Counted from the first letter of the stretch, positions 44,521 to 57,221 are shown. The stretch: 64,000 nt of DNA from Bicyclus anynana (GCF_947172395.1 NC_069108.1:2829501-2893500); one strand, 5' to 3'. Notes: generated by a model not told the origin, from the sequence alone. Translations and numbers: made by a program.

Positions 44521-45098
44521 TTAGTATTTAGCTTCAGGATGGTGCTTCATCATGTGATAATTAAGACTGGCCTTCTGCACGAATGCCTGTTTGCAAATCT
44601 CGCACACCTTATCCCTCTCGTTCATATGTATCTTCTCATGCATTACCAAATTCTTGCGCCACAAAAACGACTTCTTACAGAACCTACAATGGTTCTCCTT
44701 CACAGTCCTGTGCTTGTTCCTATGTTTAGACAGACCCTGTCTGTCGTATGTCTCATAGTCGCAGAGGTCGCAGGAGTGTTTCTTGCCCATCATGTGATAA
44801 ACCTTTACGTGTGCCGCTAAAGCTTTTCGGGAGTTGTATTTGCCGTCGCAAGCATTGCAGCTTATCCTGTCGTCGATATTATGGACTTCCAGCTTATGGA
44901 TTATCAGTCCTGGCTTTTCCCCGAAACGCAAGTTACAGCAAGGGCAGATGTATGGTCGATTGTGTATGGTGATTACGTGGTGACGGAGACCATCCATACT
45001 TGTGTAGCGCTTGTCGCAGTGAGTGCATTCGAAAGCGTCGCCGTCGCGTCTAAAATCGCCCGGCTGTACTTTTCTCAACCTTTTCTTTGTACTACCAC
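44521..45098 (-). CDS. Zinc-finger cassette 6, group III terminal exon
   Basis: Seen: acceptor TTGTCTTCAG, exon GT|GGT (phase 1), 192 codons with stop. A basic lead (KKRLRK) precedes six canonical fingers at residues about 24-45 (S,D,G,H), 50-71 (E,P,G,I), 79-100 (S,K,A,A), 108-128 (D,Q,G,K), 136-156 (W,K,N,M) and 164-185 (Q,A,S,Y). Unlike groups I and II, finger 2 is normal. Ends HPEAKY*. No donor. Inferred nuclear DNA-binding 3' exon. Confidence 0.93.
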
Positions 45099-45179
45099 CT
45101 GAAGACAAAAGAAAATCATTTCACTCATTTTGGTCTCCGTGTTTGCCTTCGTTTCAGTTCTCTTTTATTTGAGTGGATT

Positions 45180-45345
45180 TTACAGGTGTCGTAAGATTTA
45201 CACTTACTGCTAAAAGCTCTTTTCCACCTTTCGACCCTGAGTCTACATTTCTTAATATTTTTGTAGCTAATTTTATCATCGATAGACTTCCAGTTTATGT
45301 AGTATGAAGGGGGACATATCAAAATCTCAAGGATTTTTTAAAGTT
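45180..45345 (-). pseudogene. Relic of group III fingers 2-3
   Basis: ATTTTATCATCGATAGACTT and GTATGAAGGGGGACATATC echo the cassette 6 relic at 44150-44400. Heavily decayed. Confidence 0.5.
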
Positions 45346-45477
45346 AAGAATAAGATCCGTAAGACTTGAACATTATAAGGTGTAGTGCAGAGTGTATTAT
45401 GCAAACCAAATGGGTCCCATTAATCCATTTCAATTAATTACGTCAATCAATTAATTTAAATTCAAGATTCCGAGAAA

Positions 45478-45800
45478 TTAGTATTTCCTCTAAAAGGACT
45501 TCTTGCAAAACCTACAGTGGTTCTTGGCCGTTTTATGCTTCACCTTGTGTCTAAAAATGCAATCTTTGTTATAGCGGCATAATTTACAGAAGTACTTCTT
45601 TCTCAACATATGAAAACTAACTTATAGTATTATACAAAGTACATTAATAAAAGGAATTTATTTAAAATTAAAAAAAATACTTATGGTATTTGATAGTCAA
45701 ATGGGCGAGTTCGTATAAATTACCTAATCAGAATTTAGCTTCATGTGATTATCAAAACTGGCTGTTTGAAGGAAAAACGCTGCTGTAACGACATGAGTCG
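45478..45800 (-). pseudogene. Relics of cassette 5 fingers 4-6
   Basis: AAAAGGACTTCTTGCAAAACC and CGTTTTATGCTTCACCTTGT (45490-45560) copy finger 4-5 of cassette 5. CATGTGATTATCAAAACTGG (45740) copies finger 6. Disordered and frameshifted, directly downstream of cassette 5. Confidence 0.75.
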
Positions 45801-45869
45801 AGCATTACTGAAGACTACGTAGTATTACAACATTCTTGACAAACTGGGAGATTTGAGTGAATTACCTAA

Positions 45870-46447
45870 TTAGAATTTAGCTTCGGGATGATATTTCTTC
45901 ATGTGATAATTAAGACTAGCCTTCTGAACGAAAGCCTGATCGCATATCTGACACACTTTAGTCCTTTCGTTCGTGTGTATCTTCTCATGCAAATTCAAAT
46001 TGGTCTTCCTCAAAAAGGACTTCTTGCAAAACCTACAGTGGTAATTCTTGACCGTTTTATGCTTCACCCTGTGTCTAGAAATGCTATCTTTGTTGTACGT
46101 CTCGTAGGGACATTGCTTGCAGAAATGCTTCCGTCCCAACATATGGAATACCAGTTTGTGTTTGTCAAACGCTTTTTGAGAATTAAACTTTCCATCGCAG
46201 GCGTTGCAAGTTATTCTGTCGTCGATGTTGTGGACTTTTAGCTTGTGGATTATTAAGGGGGCAGTATCGGTGAAGTGTTCCTCGCAAAATGGACAATCAT
46301 AGTGGTATATATGGCTGGTTCTCAAATGGTTCCTCATGCCGTCTCTACTCTTGTACGCCTTGTTGCAGTGATTGCAGACAAGCCTGTCACCGTCACGCCT
46401 ACAATTGGCCGGTTTGATAATTCTCCACTGTTTCTCATTGCAATCAC
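45870..46447 (-). CDS. Zinc-finger cassette 5, group III terminal exon
   Basis: Seen: acceptor TTGTCTTCAG, exon GT|GAT (phase 1), 192 codons with stop. Fingers: F1 S,D,G,N; F2 D,A,P,I; F3 S,K,A,K; F4 N,D,S,R; F5 R,T,N,L; F6 Q,A,S,Y. Closest to cassette 6 (shared HNIDDRI linker and NACDGK). Ends HPEAKF*. Decayed copies of its own C-terminal fingers lie just downstream. Confidence 0.93.
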
Positions 46448-47446
46448 CTGAAGACAAAAAATATTCGCATTGACTCCTTGATTTTTTAGTAACCATATTT
46501 TTTTCTTAATCAAAACTATTGTTAGTTGTTGTATTTAAAGTTTTTCACTAGCAGACAGAGAAAATATTATTGGTATACATTTTCGTTGTGCGTTACAATT
46601 TTAAGAATATTTCAAACTTAAGTGTAATTATCATCATGTTTCAAGATGATGATAATGTAAAAAACTTGACAAATCATATACCTACATAAAAAATTCTCAT
46701 GAATCACTTTATTTATTTGTAAAAACCGTATGAAAAAATTTTAGCAGTTCCGAGTTTATCGCTGGTAAAAAGACTGAGACGCGACGGCGGACTTTACTTT
46801 AAAATATGTGAAGAATATGATATTATGTATACGGGTAGGCTAAAGTAGGCTAGAGTCGGTATGTATCCATACTAATATTATAAAGATTTGATTGTTTGGT
46901 TCAAAGCGCTAATCTCGAACTTTCAGTTCAAATTCTTTTTTTCGTATTGCAGTCTATTTATTATCAGTATAGAGTCATGACGCTACTAAGTGGTGCGGAG
47001 CACCAATGATAAAGATAGCAAAAACGAATAAACATATTACCTTTAAGAGCTTTTAGGAATAGAAGGTATGTAGAAGTATTAATAAGGCAAATTTCATTTT
47101 TAAATATTGTTTTGTTTTCTCAAAGCAGAAATTACTGTATACTTGCATCACTTCTATCTCGCATTGATGATGAAAGGAAAAACCTTATAACATTACAATA
47201 CAATACATTTGTATCTAATCGCAATTTCTATCAAAGTAAGAGCGCGGGCACACGATGCGTTGCGGCTCTTGTGCCCACTTATCAGTGGTAAAATCTTTGC
47301 AAAGTGGCGCCGTAACGCATCTAGTAACTTCAACCTTAAAGAAACTGTATAGTTCAATCTGCAGGTCTGTTGTCTGCATTAGGTATATCGGAGTCCACCA
47401 CCGAGCAATATTATGTGCTGACGTACTTAAAGAAGACATTCCTTAA
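46448..47446. other. Inter-cassette interval, no gene seen
   Basis: AT-rich. A short inverted motif ATCATCATGTTTCAAGATGATGAT at about 46629-46652, and a dispersed repeat piece near 46870-46990. Confidence 0.5.
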
Positions 47447-47600
47447 ATTCTTAACCAAATGACACTTGTTCAGACTGGCCTTCTGCACAAATGCACTCGA
47501 GCAAACCTTGCAGACTTTAGTCTTCTCCCCAGTGTGAATCTTCTCGTGCAAAATCAAATTACTCTTCCACGCAAATTACTTCTTGCAGAATTTACACTAA
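47447..47600 (-). pseudogene. Partial duplicate of cassette 4 fingers 5-6
   Basis: CAGACTGGCCTTCTGCACAAA and GCACTCGAGCAAACCTTGCA repeat 47720-47765 of cassette 4. Finger 5 is broken by a stop, and the tail after finger 6 is lost. Confidence 0.8.
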
Positions 47601-47678
47601 TGGTCTTTAACGTCACCTTTAACGTGACAATAAAATACGTCTCATAAACCTAACTCTAGTTGGTATGTGCTTCTAGTG

Positions 47679-48253
47679 TTAGAAATTAACTTCAGGATGA
47701 TATTTGATCATGTGATAGTTCAGACTGGCCTTCTGTACGAACGCACTCGAGCAAACCTTGCAGACTTTAGTCTTCTCACCAGTGTGAATCTTCTCGTGCA
47801 AAATCAAATTACTCTTCCTCGCAAATGACTTCTTGCAGAATTTACACTGATGGTCCTTAACCGTCGTGTGTTTAACCTTATGCTTGTACAACCCATTGGG
47901 ATCGTAAGTCTGATAATCACACAATTTGCAGAAATACTTCACACCTATCTTGTGGTAGACCTTTATGTGTTTCCTCTTAGAAGCTTCGCAGTTGAATTTC
48001 ATTTTGCACGCGTTGCAACTGATTCGATCGTCAACATTGTGCACCGTCAGTTTGTGGACTGTGAATTCTGTCATCTTATTGAATTTTTCATGGCAATACA
48101 GACAGGCGTGTCGCTTGTAATGGTGCTTCCGTATGTGAATTCCTATATAGCCTCTCCTGTTGCACACTCTGCTGCAGTGAGTGCAGGCGTAGCTCTCTCC
48201 GATTTTCTTAAAGTCTCCGGGTTTGACTATGAGGGTCTTCTTTTTTTTGTCGC
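47679..48253 (-). CDS. Zinc-finger cassette 4, group III terminal exon
   Basis: Seen: acceptor TTTCTTCAG, exon GC|GAC followed by a lysine run (KKKK), phase 1, 191 codons with stop. Fingers: F1 R,G,Y,I; F2 K,T,E,V; F3 C,A,S,K, in which Lys replaces the usual helix Leu; F4 D,N,G,K; F5 R,S,N,L; F6 Q,A,S,Y. Ends HPEVNF*. The linker before finger 6 is the classic TGEK, one of few canonical linkers in the array. Confidence 0.92.
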
Positions 48254-49569
48254 CTGAAGAAAGAAACATTCCATATGATATACACTACACTAGCCAGCAA
48301 ATAGTAAAGATATATATTATATACTAGCAGACGCCCGCGACTTCGTCTGCGTGGAATTAAGTTATTCACAAATCCCACGAGAACCATGGATGTGTTAATC
48401 TAGAGTAAAATCTATTTTCGTACAAAGTTTCATCCCCTTGGGGGTAGAATTGATCAAAATCCTTACTTAGCAGATGCCTACGTCATAACATCTACCTGCA
48501 TGCCAAATTTCAGCCCGACCTGTCCAGTGGTTTGGACTGTGCGTTGATAGATCACTATGTCAGTCAGTCTCCTTTGAGTTTTATATATTGAGATTGTAAG
48601 AGCTAAAATTTGTGTGGTTGTAATCTCTCTGGATCTGTAGAACCGATTTTAAAAATTCTTACAGAGTTAGATGGCTCATCGATCGAGGAAGGCTATATAT
48701 AAGCTATATATTATACCCGTATCCTCGCTCCTGTAATATATATTCCAGGAACTAGAACCACGCGTGTAGAACCGCGCGGCGTCAGTTAGTTTTAAAATAA
48801 AATTGAACTTCAAACAAACTGCCTGCGTAAAATAATCGAGAATTTTTACAAATTTAGGCATAATTTCTAGAGTATTTAATAGATAAGGCTTATTATACTA
48901 TTCAAGAATATGCAAATAGACAAACTATGGCATTGCTCTAATATTTGCCATTATAATTAATTATATTACTTATTAATTTGTGAATGAGATTATTTGTCAT
49001 TTTATATAAGTAATTTTATATTTTTTTTTTTAAATTTTTAAGACATTGTTATTTTACTAATGCTATTGACTATTTGTAATTAAATTAAATTATATTATAT
49101 TTTATATACCTATCATATATATTAGCCGAGTTATCACAGTTTTTGTCATACAGGTCGGACCGAAAAAAAACAGACTTATTCGCATGATGAGGATGGGGGT
49201 AGGGTGTAGGTAAGGTAGGGGTAGGGTTGGGGTAGGGTAGGGGCAGTAGTAAAGTTGACATCGAATTTTACGCGGACGATGTCGCGGCCGTCCGCTAGTA
49301 ATTAAATATTTGCATACTTACATATAATAAATGTAAAATGATTCTGATTTTGAAAATTGCTGACATTTTAAACTTAATATATATATTATTCTACGTAGGC
49401 ACGGGACCAACAAGGCAGTTATAAATTAGACACTATTATTTAAAAATAACTTGGTTTATTTCATTCAAAATTAATTCAAATTGTGATAACTTTATACTAT
49501 ATATAAATATTTACAAAACAGTCAGTTTTTTACACGTTTTATAACATACCAGCAGGACTTCGTCCGTTT
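48254..49569. other. Inter-cassette interval, repeats
   Basis: Dispersed repeats at 48325-48600 and 48590-48790, then a G-rich tract at 49188-49245. No gene. Confidence 0.5.
49188..49245 (+). repeat. G-rich GGGGTAGGGT tract
   Basis: Eight or so runs of three to five G separated by 1-7 bases in 58 nt, of the type that can form a G-quadruplex. Next to an inverse dispersed repeat end (GACGATGTCGCGGCCGTCCG). Confidence 0.7.
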
Positions 49570-50066
49570 AATGGGGGTGATGACTAGGTTTAAATATATT
49601 GATTTTTATGATACATTCGTACATAAAAAGCAAAGATTGACTGGATATTTGCAAAATAAATAAAATTATGACATTTCAAAGTCTATTAAATTTTTTTTAT
49701 CGTAATTAGATGGAATTTCATACAGCTTTAGCTTCCTTACATTAAACGTGACATTTTTCAATATGTGAACAATAAACATAAACGCACAAATAACAAAGAT
49801 ATTAGTAATTTTGTTTGACCGCCCATAAAAATCTAACGATCATTATGCACCTATGACGTCATTAATTCGTACCATTTTGTATGGGGCGTTTTTCAGGGAT
49901 CCGCGGCAGCGCCGGAAATCTGACCCTTTAAATCCCTGTAGCTCCGAAAGTGATGATCGCAGATACCCTGTTACTTTTAAAAAATTGCTTTACTATTAGC
50001 ATATACAATTTAAAAAACTTTACTCCTAATTTATATACAATTTAAAAAACTATCATCATCCCCATT
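49570..50066. mobile_element. MITE, AATGGGGATGATGA ends, copy 1
   Basis: About 497 bp. Left AATGGGGGTGATGA, right TCATCATCCCCATT. It matches the insert at 53758-54265 in inverse orientation along most of its length (for example GGGATCCGCGGCAGCGCCGG). No transposase. Confidence 0.9.
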
Positions 50067-50344
50067 ATATACAGTATCTCAATTCCGTATCTTTGTAAAT
50101 TACAGTGAACTAGCAACAAAGATTTTAGAATATTAGATATGTACGAAAGTTATTAAAACAAATAAAACTTAAACATTGTCTACAATGTCGAGTTGTGTGT
50201 TCAGGCAGTGTAAAAACTATCCTGTATAGTTTTTACGCTCGGGAGAATTTTCCATAACTTCAAGGTGTTGACAGTACAAAAATCCACGTATAGGAGCCGA
50301 ACTGCTGGACTATATTATTTAATTAAAATACTACAAACTTTTAT

Positions 50345-50790
50345 GTTATCACTAGCGGACGCCCGCGACTTCGGCCGCGTGGAATTTAGTTTTTCACAAA
50401 TCTTTTGGGAACCATGGATTTTTCCGGGATAAAAAGTAGCATATGGTGTTAATTCATGCCATAATATATCTTAATACCAAATTTCAGCTAATTCGGTTCA
50501 ATAGTCGAGGCGTGAAAGAGTAACAAACATTCATATCATCAAAATCATCAGGTTTCGCAAATCTCGGGAAACCATGGATTCTTCCGGGATAAAAAATAGC
50601 ATATGGTGTTAATTCATGCCATAATATATCTAAATACCAAATTTCAGCTAATTCGGTTCAATAGTCGAGGCGTGAAAGAGTAACGAACATTCATATCATC
50701 AAAATAATCAGTTTTCGCAAATCTCGGGAAACCATGGATTTTTCCGGGATAAAAAGTAGGATATGCTATAGGCTATATGGAAAACTCATC
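50345..50790 (+). repeat. 160-bp tandem duplication of dispersed repeat
   Basis: ACCATGGATTTTTCCGGGAT recurs at 50411, 50571 and 50731, exactly 160 bp apart, about 2.3 units, within a copy of the CGCGACTTCG repeat. Confidence 0.9.
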
Positions 50791-51104
50791 CTACTTATAA
50801 AAAAATTGAGCTATGCCGTTTTTGTTACAAATATTGAGAAAATAATACAAAAATTTCTCAACATGACCTTTCAAATCAACATTCCTCAAGTTTATCAAAC
50901 ACTATATTTATTTACTACGAGCTATATACAATAATTCCTTATTCACATAAAAAACATATCAACTAACTGTACATATCAAATAACTGACATACATCTAATG
51001 TATGTCTGTACCAAAATTTATCAAAATTGGTTTAGTCGTGAAAACGTGAAAAATCTGCATTAGAAATGCATTTAAAATATTCGTATGATAATATAACCGA
51101 CGAA

Positions 51105-54100
51105 TGGCGGTATATCCATTCCCACAGGCTAGATTAAGAAATGCCTCAGGCCGGTGTCGGGCAGCAGCGACATCGGCGCGAATAATCTAGCACTGCGTTG
51201 ACCAACCCGCATGCCCAGCGTGGTCAGTATCGGGCAATACTTTGTATGGACCGAACAAATATAACACAGCCCCTAGTCCCCGGCAGCCCCGCTATTCCTG
51301 GCTCTGGCAGCGGTTACGGTAACGGCGGGGCAAGGGGTGTTAAGAATCTCCGGCAGAGATTCCGCTGCCAACCCCGACGACTAGACCTGGCAACATACAA
51401 CGCACGCACTTTGAGGTCCGACGAAAAGGTCATCGAGCTGGAAGAAGTTATGAGCAAGTTGCACTGGGATGTCATAGGATTGTCTGAAGTCCGAAGAGAG
51501 GGGGAGGGCTCGATAATCCTTGAATCCGGCAACATGCTCTACTACCGGGAGGGCGACCAACAGTCCCAAGGTGGTGTCGGATTTATCGTTCACAAGTCCC
51601 TCGTGAACAATGTTGTAAAAGTCGAGAGTGTGTCGAGCAGGGTAGCGTTCCTGGTCCTCCGAATTACCAAACGGTATTCGTTGAAGGTTATACAGGTTTA
51701 CGCACCGACCTCGACACATCCCGACGAGGAGGTAGAGGTATTGTATGAGGATATTTCTAAAGCTATACATGCCTCAAACTCTTATTACAATGTTGTGATG
51801 GGGGGATTTTAACGCAAAGCTGGGCGAACGTAGCGGTTCAGAGTTGAAAGTGGGACGATTTGGGTATGGGCAACGGAACGATAGGGCCAAATGTTGGCTG
51901 ACTTCATGGAGAAGGAGGGCCTCTTTATGATGAACTCCTTCTTCAAGACGCCACCACACAGGAAATGGACCTGGATGAGCCCCGATGGTTCCACGAAAAA
52001 TGAGATTGACTTCATCTTGTCTACCAAACGGCAAATATTCAACGATGTTTCTGTGATCCATAGGGTGAAAACCGGTAGCGATCACCGAATGGTTAGAGGC
52101 ACGTTGAATATCAACGTTCAGCTGGAACGGTATCGACTGGTGAAGTCTACGCTCCGACCTACTCGTGCCCATATCCAAAACCCCGAGTCCTTTCAACTAG
52201 AACTGCAGAACCGCTTTGATTGCCTAGCAAATTGCGAAACTGTGGACGATCTGAACAACAGGTTCGTGGAAACTGTCCATTCCGTTGGGTCTAAGTTCTA
52301 TAAGACCCACCGTACGAAAAGAACCAAAAAGTTCTCAGACCATACACTTAAACTCATGGAAGAGAGGCAAGAAATGAGATTGCAGTCTTCAGCAGATGCG
52401 TCAAAATACCGACAAATCAGTAGACAGATCTCTAAGTCGCAAACCAGCGACTTGCGAAACTTCAATACCGAGCGTATTAAAAATGCGATTGAAAACAATC
52501 GCGGCTCAAAAGTTTTCGCCAGAGATCTGTCTATTGGACAGAGGCAGCTGACGCGTTTGAAGACCGAGCACGGTAATCTGATTTCTTCCAAGCCCGAGTT
52601 ATTAAGTGAGGTCGAGAAGTTCTATGGACAGCTATACATGACTACTCAGCAGCCTGTTGACAACTTGGCTAAATACCCCAGAGCCAAGTTGACCCGACAC
52701 TATACCGAAGATATCCCGGACGTCAGCCTATACGAGATTAGTGTGGCTCTCAAACAACTGAAGAACAATAAGGCGCCAGGTGAGGACGGAATCACAGCAG
52801 AACTCCTGAAAGCGGGTGGAAAACCGATACTTAAAGTCCTTCAGCGATTGTTCAATTCCGTCATTCACGAGGGCACACGCCTGAGGCGTGGCATAGGAGC
52901 GTGGTGGTTCTGTTCTTCAAAAAAGGTGACAACACCTTGCTGAAGAATTACAGACCCATTTCGCTGCTAAGCCATGTTTACAAATTGTTTTCGAGAGTCA
53001 TTACGAATCGTCTCGCTAATAGGTTTGACGACTTCCAGCCTCCCGAACAAGCCGGTTTCCGAAAAGGCTTTAGTACCATAGACCACATCCATACGCTGCG
53101 GCAGGTTATACAGAAGACTCACGAGTATAACCAGCCACTTTGCTTAGCGTTTGTGGACTATGAGAAAGCCTTCGATTCGGTGGAAACCTGGGCTGTACTA
53201 AGGTCATTGCAGAGATGCCGAATTGATTACAGGTATATCCAAGCGTTGAAGTGCTTGTACGAAAACGCCACTATGTCAGTCCGTATTCAGGATCAGACTA
53301 CGAGGCCAATCCAGTTGCAGCGAGGAGTGCGTCAGGGAGATGTGATCTCTCCGAAGCTATTTACCGCCGCATTGGAAGACGTCTTTAAGCTTCTGGACTG
53401 GGGCGGACTTGGCATCAACATCAATGGCGAGTACATCACTCAACTGCGGTTCGCGGATGATGTAGTCATCATGGCACAGACTCTGGATGACCTTAGTACC
53501 ATGCTCAATGACCTCAGCAGCGTTTCTCAACAGGTGGGCCTGAAAATGAACATGGGCAAAACAAAAATAATGTGTAATGCTCATGTATCGCTCCACCCAG
53601 TTATAGTTGAGAACGCTGCACTCGAAATTGTAGACGAATACATATACCTAGGACATATGATCCAGTTAGGTAGGTCCAATTTCGAGAAAGAGGTGAACCG
53701 TCGAATCCAACTCGGCTGGGCTGCATTCGGGAAACTTCGCGACATCTTTTCGTCCGAAATAGGGATGATGACAGTTTTTTAAATTGTATATAAATTAAGA
53801 GTATACTAATAGTAAAGCAATTTTGTAAAAGGAACAAGGTATCTGCGATCATTACTTTCGGAGATACAGGGATTTAAAGAGTCAGATTTGCGGCGCTGCC
53901 GCGGATCCCTGAAAAACGCCCCATACAAAATGGCTCGAAAAAATGACGTCATAGGCAATGTAATGATCGTTAGATTTGTATGCGCGTTCAAACAAAATTA
54001 CTAATATCTTTGTTATTTGTGCGTTTATCTTTATAGTTCATATATTAAAAAATGTCACATTTAATGTAAGGAAGCTAAAACTGTATGAATTTTCATCTAA

Positions 54101-54742
54101 TTACGATAAAAAAAATTTAATAATTTTTGAAATTTTATAATCTCATTTATTTTGCAAATATCCAGACAATCTTTGCTTTTTATGTATAAATTAGTTAACA
54201 TTGACCCTCTTTACCCGAATGTATCATAAAAATCAATATATTCAAACCTAGTCATCATCCCCATTCCTCAGTGCCTGAAGACAAAAGTCTTCGAACAGTG
54301 CGTGTTGCCAGTGATGACCTATGGTTCCGAGACTTGGTCGCTAACTATGGGCCTCATAAGAAGGCTCAGAGTCACACAGCGGGCGATGGAACGAGCTATG
54401 TTAGGAGTATCTCTGCGTGATCGAATCAGAAATGAGGAGATCCGCAGAAGAACCAAAGTCACCGACATAGCTCAACGAGTTGCGAAGCTGAAGTGGCAAT
54501 GGGCGGGGCACATAGTGCGAAGAGCCGATGGACGTTGGGGTCCCAAAGTGCTGGAATGGCGACCCCGCACTAGTAAGCGCAGTGTTGGCCGACCCCCCAC
54601 CAGGTGGACTGACGACATCAAGCGAGTCGCAGGGATTCGCTGGATGCAGTTGGCTCAGTATCGTGATGTTTGGAAGTCCCTACAAAAGGCCTATGTCCTG
54701 CAGTGGACGTCCATCGGCTGATATGATGATGATGATGATGAA
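51105..54742 (+). mobile_element. RTE-clade LINE, near full length, inactivated
   Basis: Endonuclease region (TYNARTLRSDEKVIELEE, GLSEVRREGEG, then KNEIDFIL and GSDHRMV) at about 51380-52110. Reverse transcriptase (NNKAPGEDGI; catalytic FADDVV near 53450) at 52760-53700. C-terminal part 54302-54721 (VMTYGSETW, GRPPTRWTDD) with a (GAT)n tail. Broken by single-base frameshifts in a G-run near 51800, near 51888 and near 52877, and by a MITE at 53758-54265. The parts are otherwise well preserved, so the family is fairly young. Confidence 0.95.
53758..54265. mobile_element. MITE, AATGGGGATGATGA ends, copy 2, nested in RTE
   Basis: AATAGGGATGATGAC at left, GTCATCATCCCCATT at right, 508 bp. It splits the RTE coding sequence between FSSEI and the codons leading to KTKVFEQC. 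Superfamily not assigned; target duplication at most two or three bases (AT). Confidence 0.9.
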
Positions 54743-54954
54743 TATATCATTTTAGTGCAAAGTAAATAATATACATATTATTTAATATTTACAGAATTAT
54801 ATTTTTATAAGAATAAGGACCCTTTATACAAAAAATATCGTAAAGAGTTGTAATTCACTTCATTTAAGTTCAGTTTTCCTTCCAAGTGTAGTTATATCTT
54901 CTTCTTGCCCGTCAAATATATGAGTTTTATAAGAAACGTTGCCAAAAAATACAT
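54743..54954. other. Short AT-rich spacer
   Basis: No feature seen between the RTE tail and the finger-6 relics. Confidence 0.4.
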
Positions 54955-55260
54955 CTGAGAAGAGAAAGAACTTCAGGATAATACTTGGCCATATAGACTG
55001 GCCTTTTGGACGAACGTCTGGCTGCAGACCTGGCAAATCTTTCTCCCATCGTCGAGGCATACAAGAATCTTTCGTGAAAGCTTTTAATTAAGTCTAAACA
55101 TTTAAATACTGACGTCCAAGTCTAAAAAATTAACTGGCCATGTGGTAGTTCAGACTGGCCTTTTGGACGAACCTCTGGCTGCAGAACTGGCAAATCTTCT
55201 CTCGTTGTCGAGGCATACAAGATTCTTTCGTGAAAGCTTTTAGTTAAGTCTAAACATTTA
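54955..55260 (-). pseudogene. Two tandem relics of cassette 3 finger 6
   Basis: ACTGGCCTTTTGGACGAAC with TGGCTGCAGACCTGGCAAATC recurs at 54990 and 55155, each followed by the same flank (TTCTTTCGTGAAAGCTTTTA, GACGTCCAAGTCTA). With the real finger 6 of cassette 3 this makes a triplication with a unit near 170 bp. Confidence 0.9.
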
Positions 55261-55277
55261 AATACCGACGTCCAAGT

Positions 55278-55867
55278 CTAGAAATTAACTTCAGGATGAT
55301 ACTTGGCCATGTGGTAGTTCAGACTGGCCTTTTGCACGAACGCCTGGCTGCAGACCTGGCAGACCTTCCGCCTGTCCCCCGTGTGTATCCTCTCGTGCAA
55401 ATCCAAGGTCGTCTTCCTCACAAACGCCTTCTTGCAGAACCTGCACTGGTAATCCTTCTCCTTCTTGTGTACGTATCTATGTTTGTACATACCTTCGAAA
55501 CTGAATGACTCGTAGTCACACAACTGGCATTTATACTTCTCGCCTAGCATGTGGAAGTTGGTCATGTGCTTCCGTAACTGCACTTTGGCGTTGAAGGTTT
55601 TTTTGCACGCGTTGCAGTGAAATCTTTCATCCAGGTTGTGTACCTCTAGTTTGTGTATGGTGAATGGGGCGTTCGTCATAAACCCCATGCCACAGATTTG
55701 GCATTCGTATCTTGGTATCCGGTAATGTTTGGTCTTGATGTGGAATCTTAGCGATTCGTATTTATCGTATATCTTCCCGCAGATGCCGCAAATTGTCTTG
55801 TCGCCTTCTGTCCTGTAATCCCCCGGTTTGAGGCGGAACGGATTCCTCATAGCCGCCGGTTTGTCTC
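55278..55867 (-). CDS. Zinc-finger cassette 3, group III terminal exon
   Basis: Seen: acceptor TTGTCTTCAG, exon GA|GAC (phase 1), 196 codons with stop. Fingers: F1 K,E,S,F; F2 T,A,P,I; F3 A,V,Q,K; F4 S,E,G,K; F5 R,T,T,L; F6 Q,A,S,Y. TGDRRK linker before finger 6. Ends HPEVNF*. Longer N-terminal lead than the other group III exons (KPAAMRNPFRLKPGDY). Confidence 0.93.
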
Positions 55868-57221
55868 CTGAAGACAAAAAAAGGCAGTTTTACTCGCGGA
55901 CTTGTATTCAGCTAGACGCCGTTTATTTATTTAATTGTATAATCGCTAACCACGATGTAGTCACGAGGATTGTTTAATGAATAAACTATTGAAATTTATT
56001 TAAAATATTATTACTTATTAAAATTACACGTAAGCATCTAAAGAAACACCTGAAATATTTCAGGCACGATTTTATAGGTAGTGCGGTATCTAGCTAAATA
56101 TAAGTCCGTGGTTGTATTTTTCTCTTTCTTTTTCAGGTGGATTCCACCAATCCGATAAGCGAGTTTTTTTCATTTCGTGAAAAACATAAAGATCCATCAG
56201 AATATTAGTTTGAGGACCTCGAAAATAATTTTTAATAACAGTATATTATAAATTACACCCTGAAATGTCTTTTGAGAATCGTATTTGTTGAATTTCACTT
56301 GTGAACAGAAAAAGTCAAAGGACGCAATTTGACGCGCACAAAGTCACGGACTTCCGCTATTATCATAAATACATCAATGAAAAATTAAGTAATAAATAAT
56401 AAATGTTTAAAATAGATGTTATATTTTCGGAAGACGGTTTGGATTTTAAGGTGACAGTACAGATACAAGCATGTGTCTGTACTATAAACTAAAGGAACAT
56501 CAGGAACGCAACGTTATATTATTCAGAGTGATATAGAAAGGAGGCGTGAGGTCGTATTCTGTAAATCTTATATCAATATAAATACCTTAACGTTGTGTTA
56601 TTGACATTCCTTTAGTTTATAGTACACAGTATCATTTGTCTGTGAGCGGTTATCATAGTTTGTATTGAATGTATAAAACGCAAATGGATATACCATGTAA
56701 TTATCTAAAACTAATTTGAATAGTTTAAAAAAAACCAAAAGTGACCAAGTTATATTAATTTTTTGGATTTTTTTAAATTTTTCCATCTTGAATCACTTTT
56801 TTCAATGATGTAATTAAAATAAAAATAAAAAATAAACGATTCAAATTAGTTGAAGATAATTCGGTGGTGTATCTACCATTTACGTTTTGTCCATTAATTA
56901 CGGTACACCCGGTTTATTAGCTTAAATTTAAATTATTAAAGCTTAAATTAAATTGGTTCATAGGTTTATTCATGGTTACAGGACAAGACAGGCTCACTTT
57001 CGCATTTATAATTATAATATGGATATGATGAAAGAAATCACTCTTTCATCATTCTTGGTAAATAACACCCTGCCTTGAAAAGTTTTACAATAAAAAGTAT
57101 TACAAAAAATACAAAGGTATAAAGAACTTAATTCCGAGATTTCACACTTGCTCTAATAATTAACGGCTTAGTTCTATAAGTTAACCCCAATTCACGATGA
57201 ATTGACAAACACGACAAAAGT
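55868..57221. other. Inter-cassette interval with a small inverted-repeat element
   Basis: GTACTATAAACTAAAGGAAC near 56468 is inverted near 56607-56627 (TTCCTTTAGTTTATAGTAC), enclosing about 120 nt: a MITE-like foldback. No gene. Confidence 0.6.
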
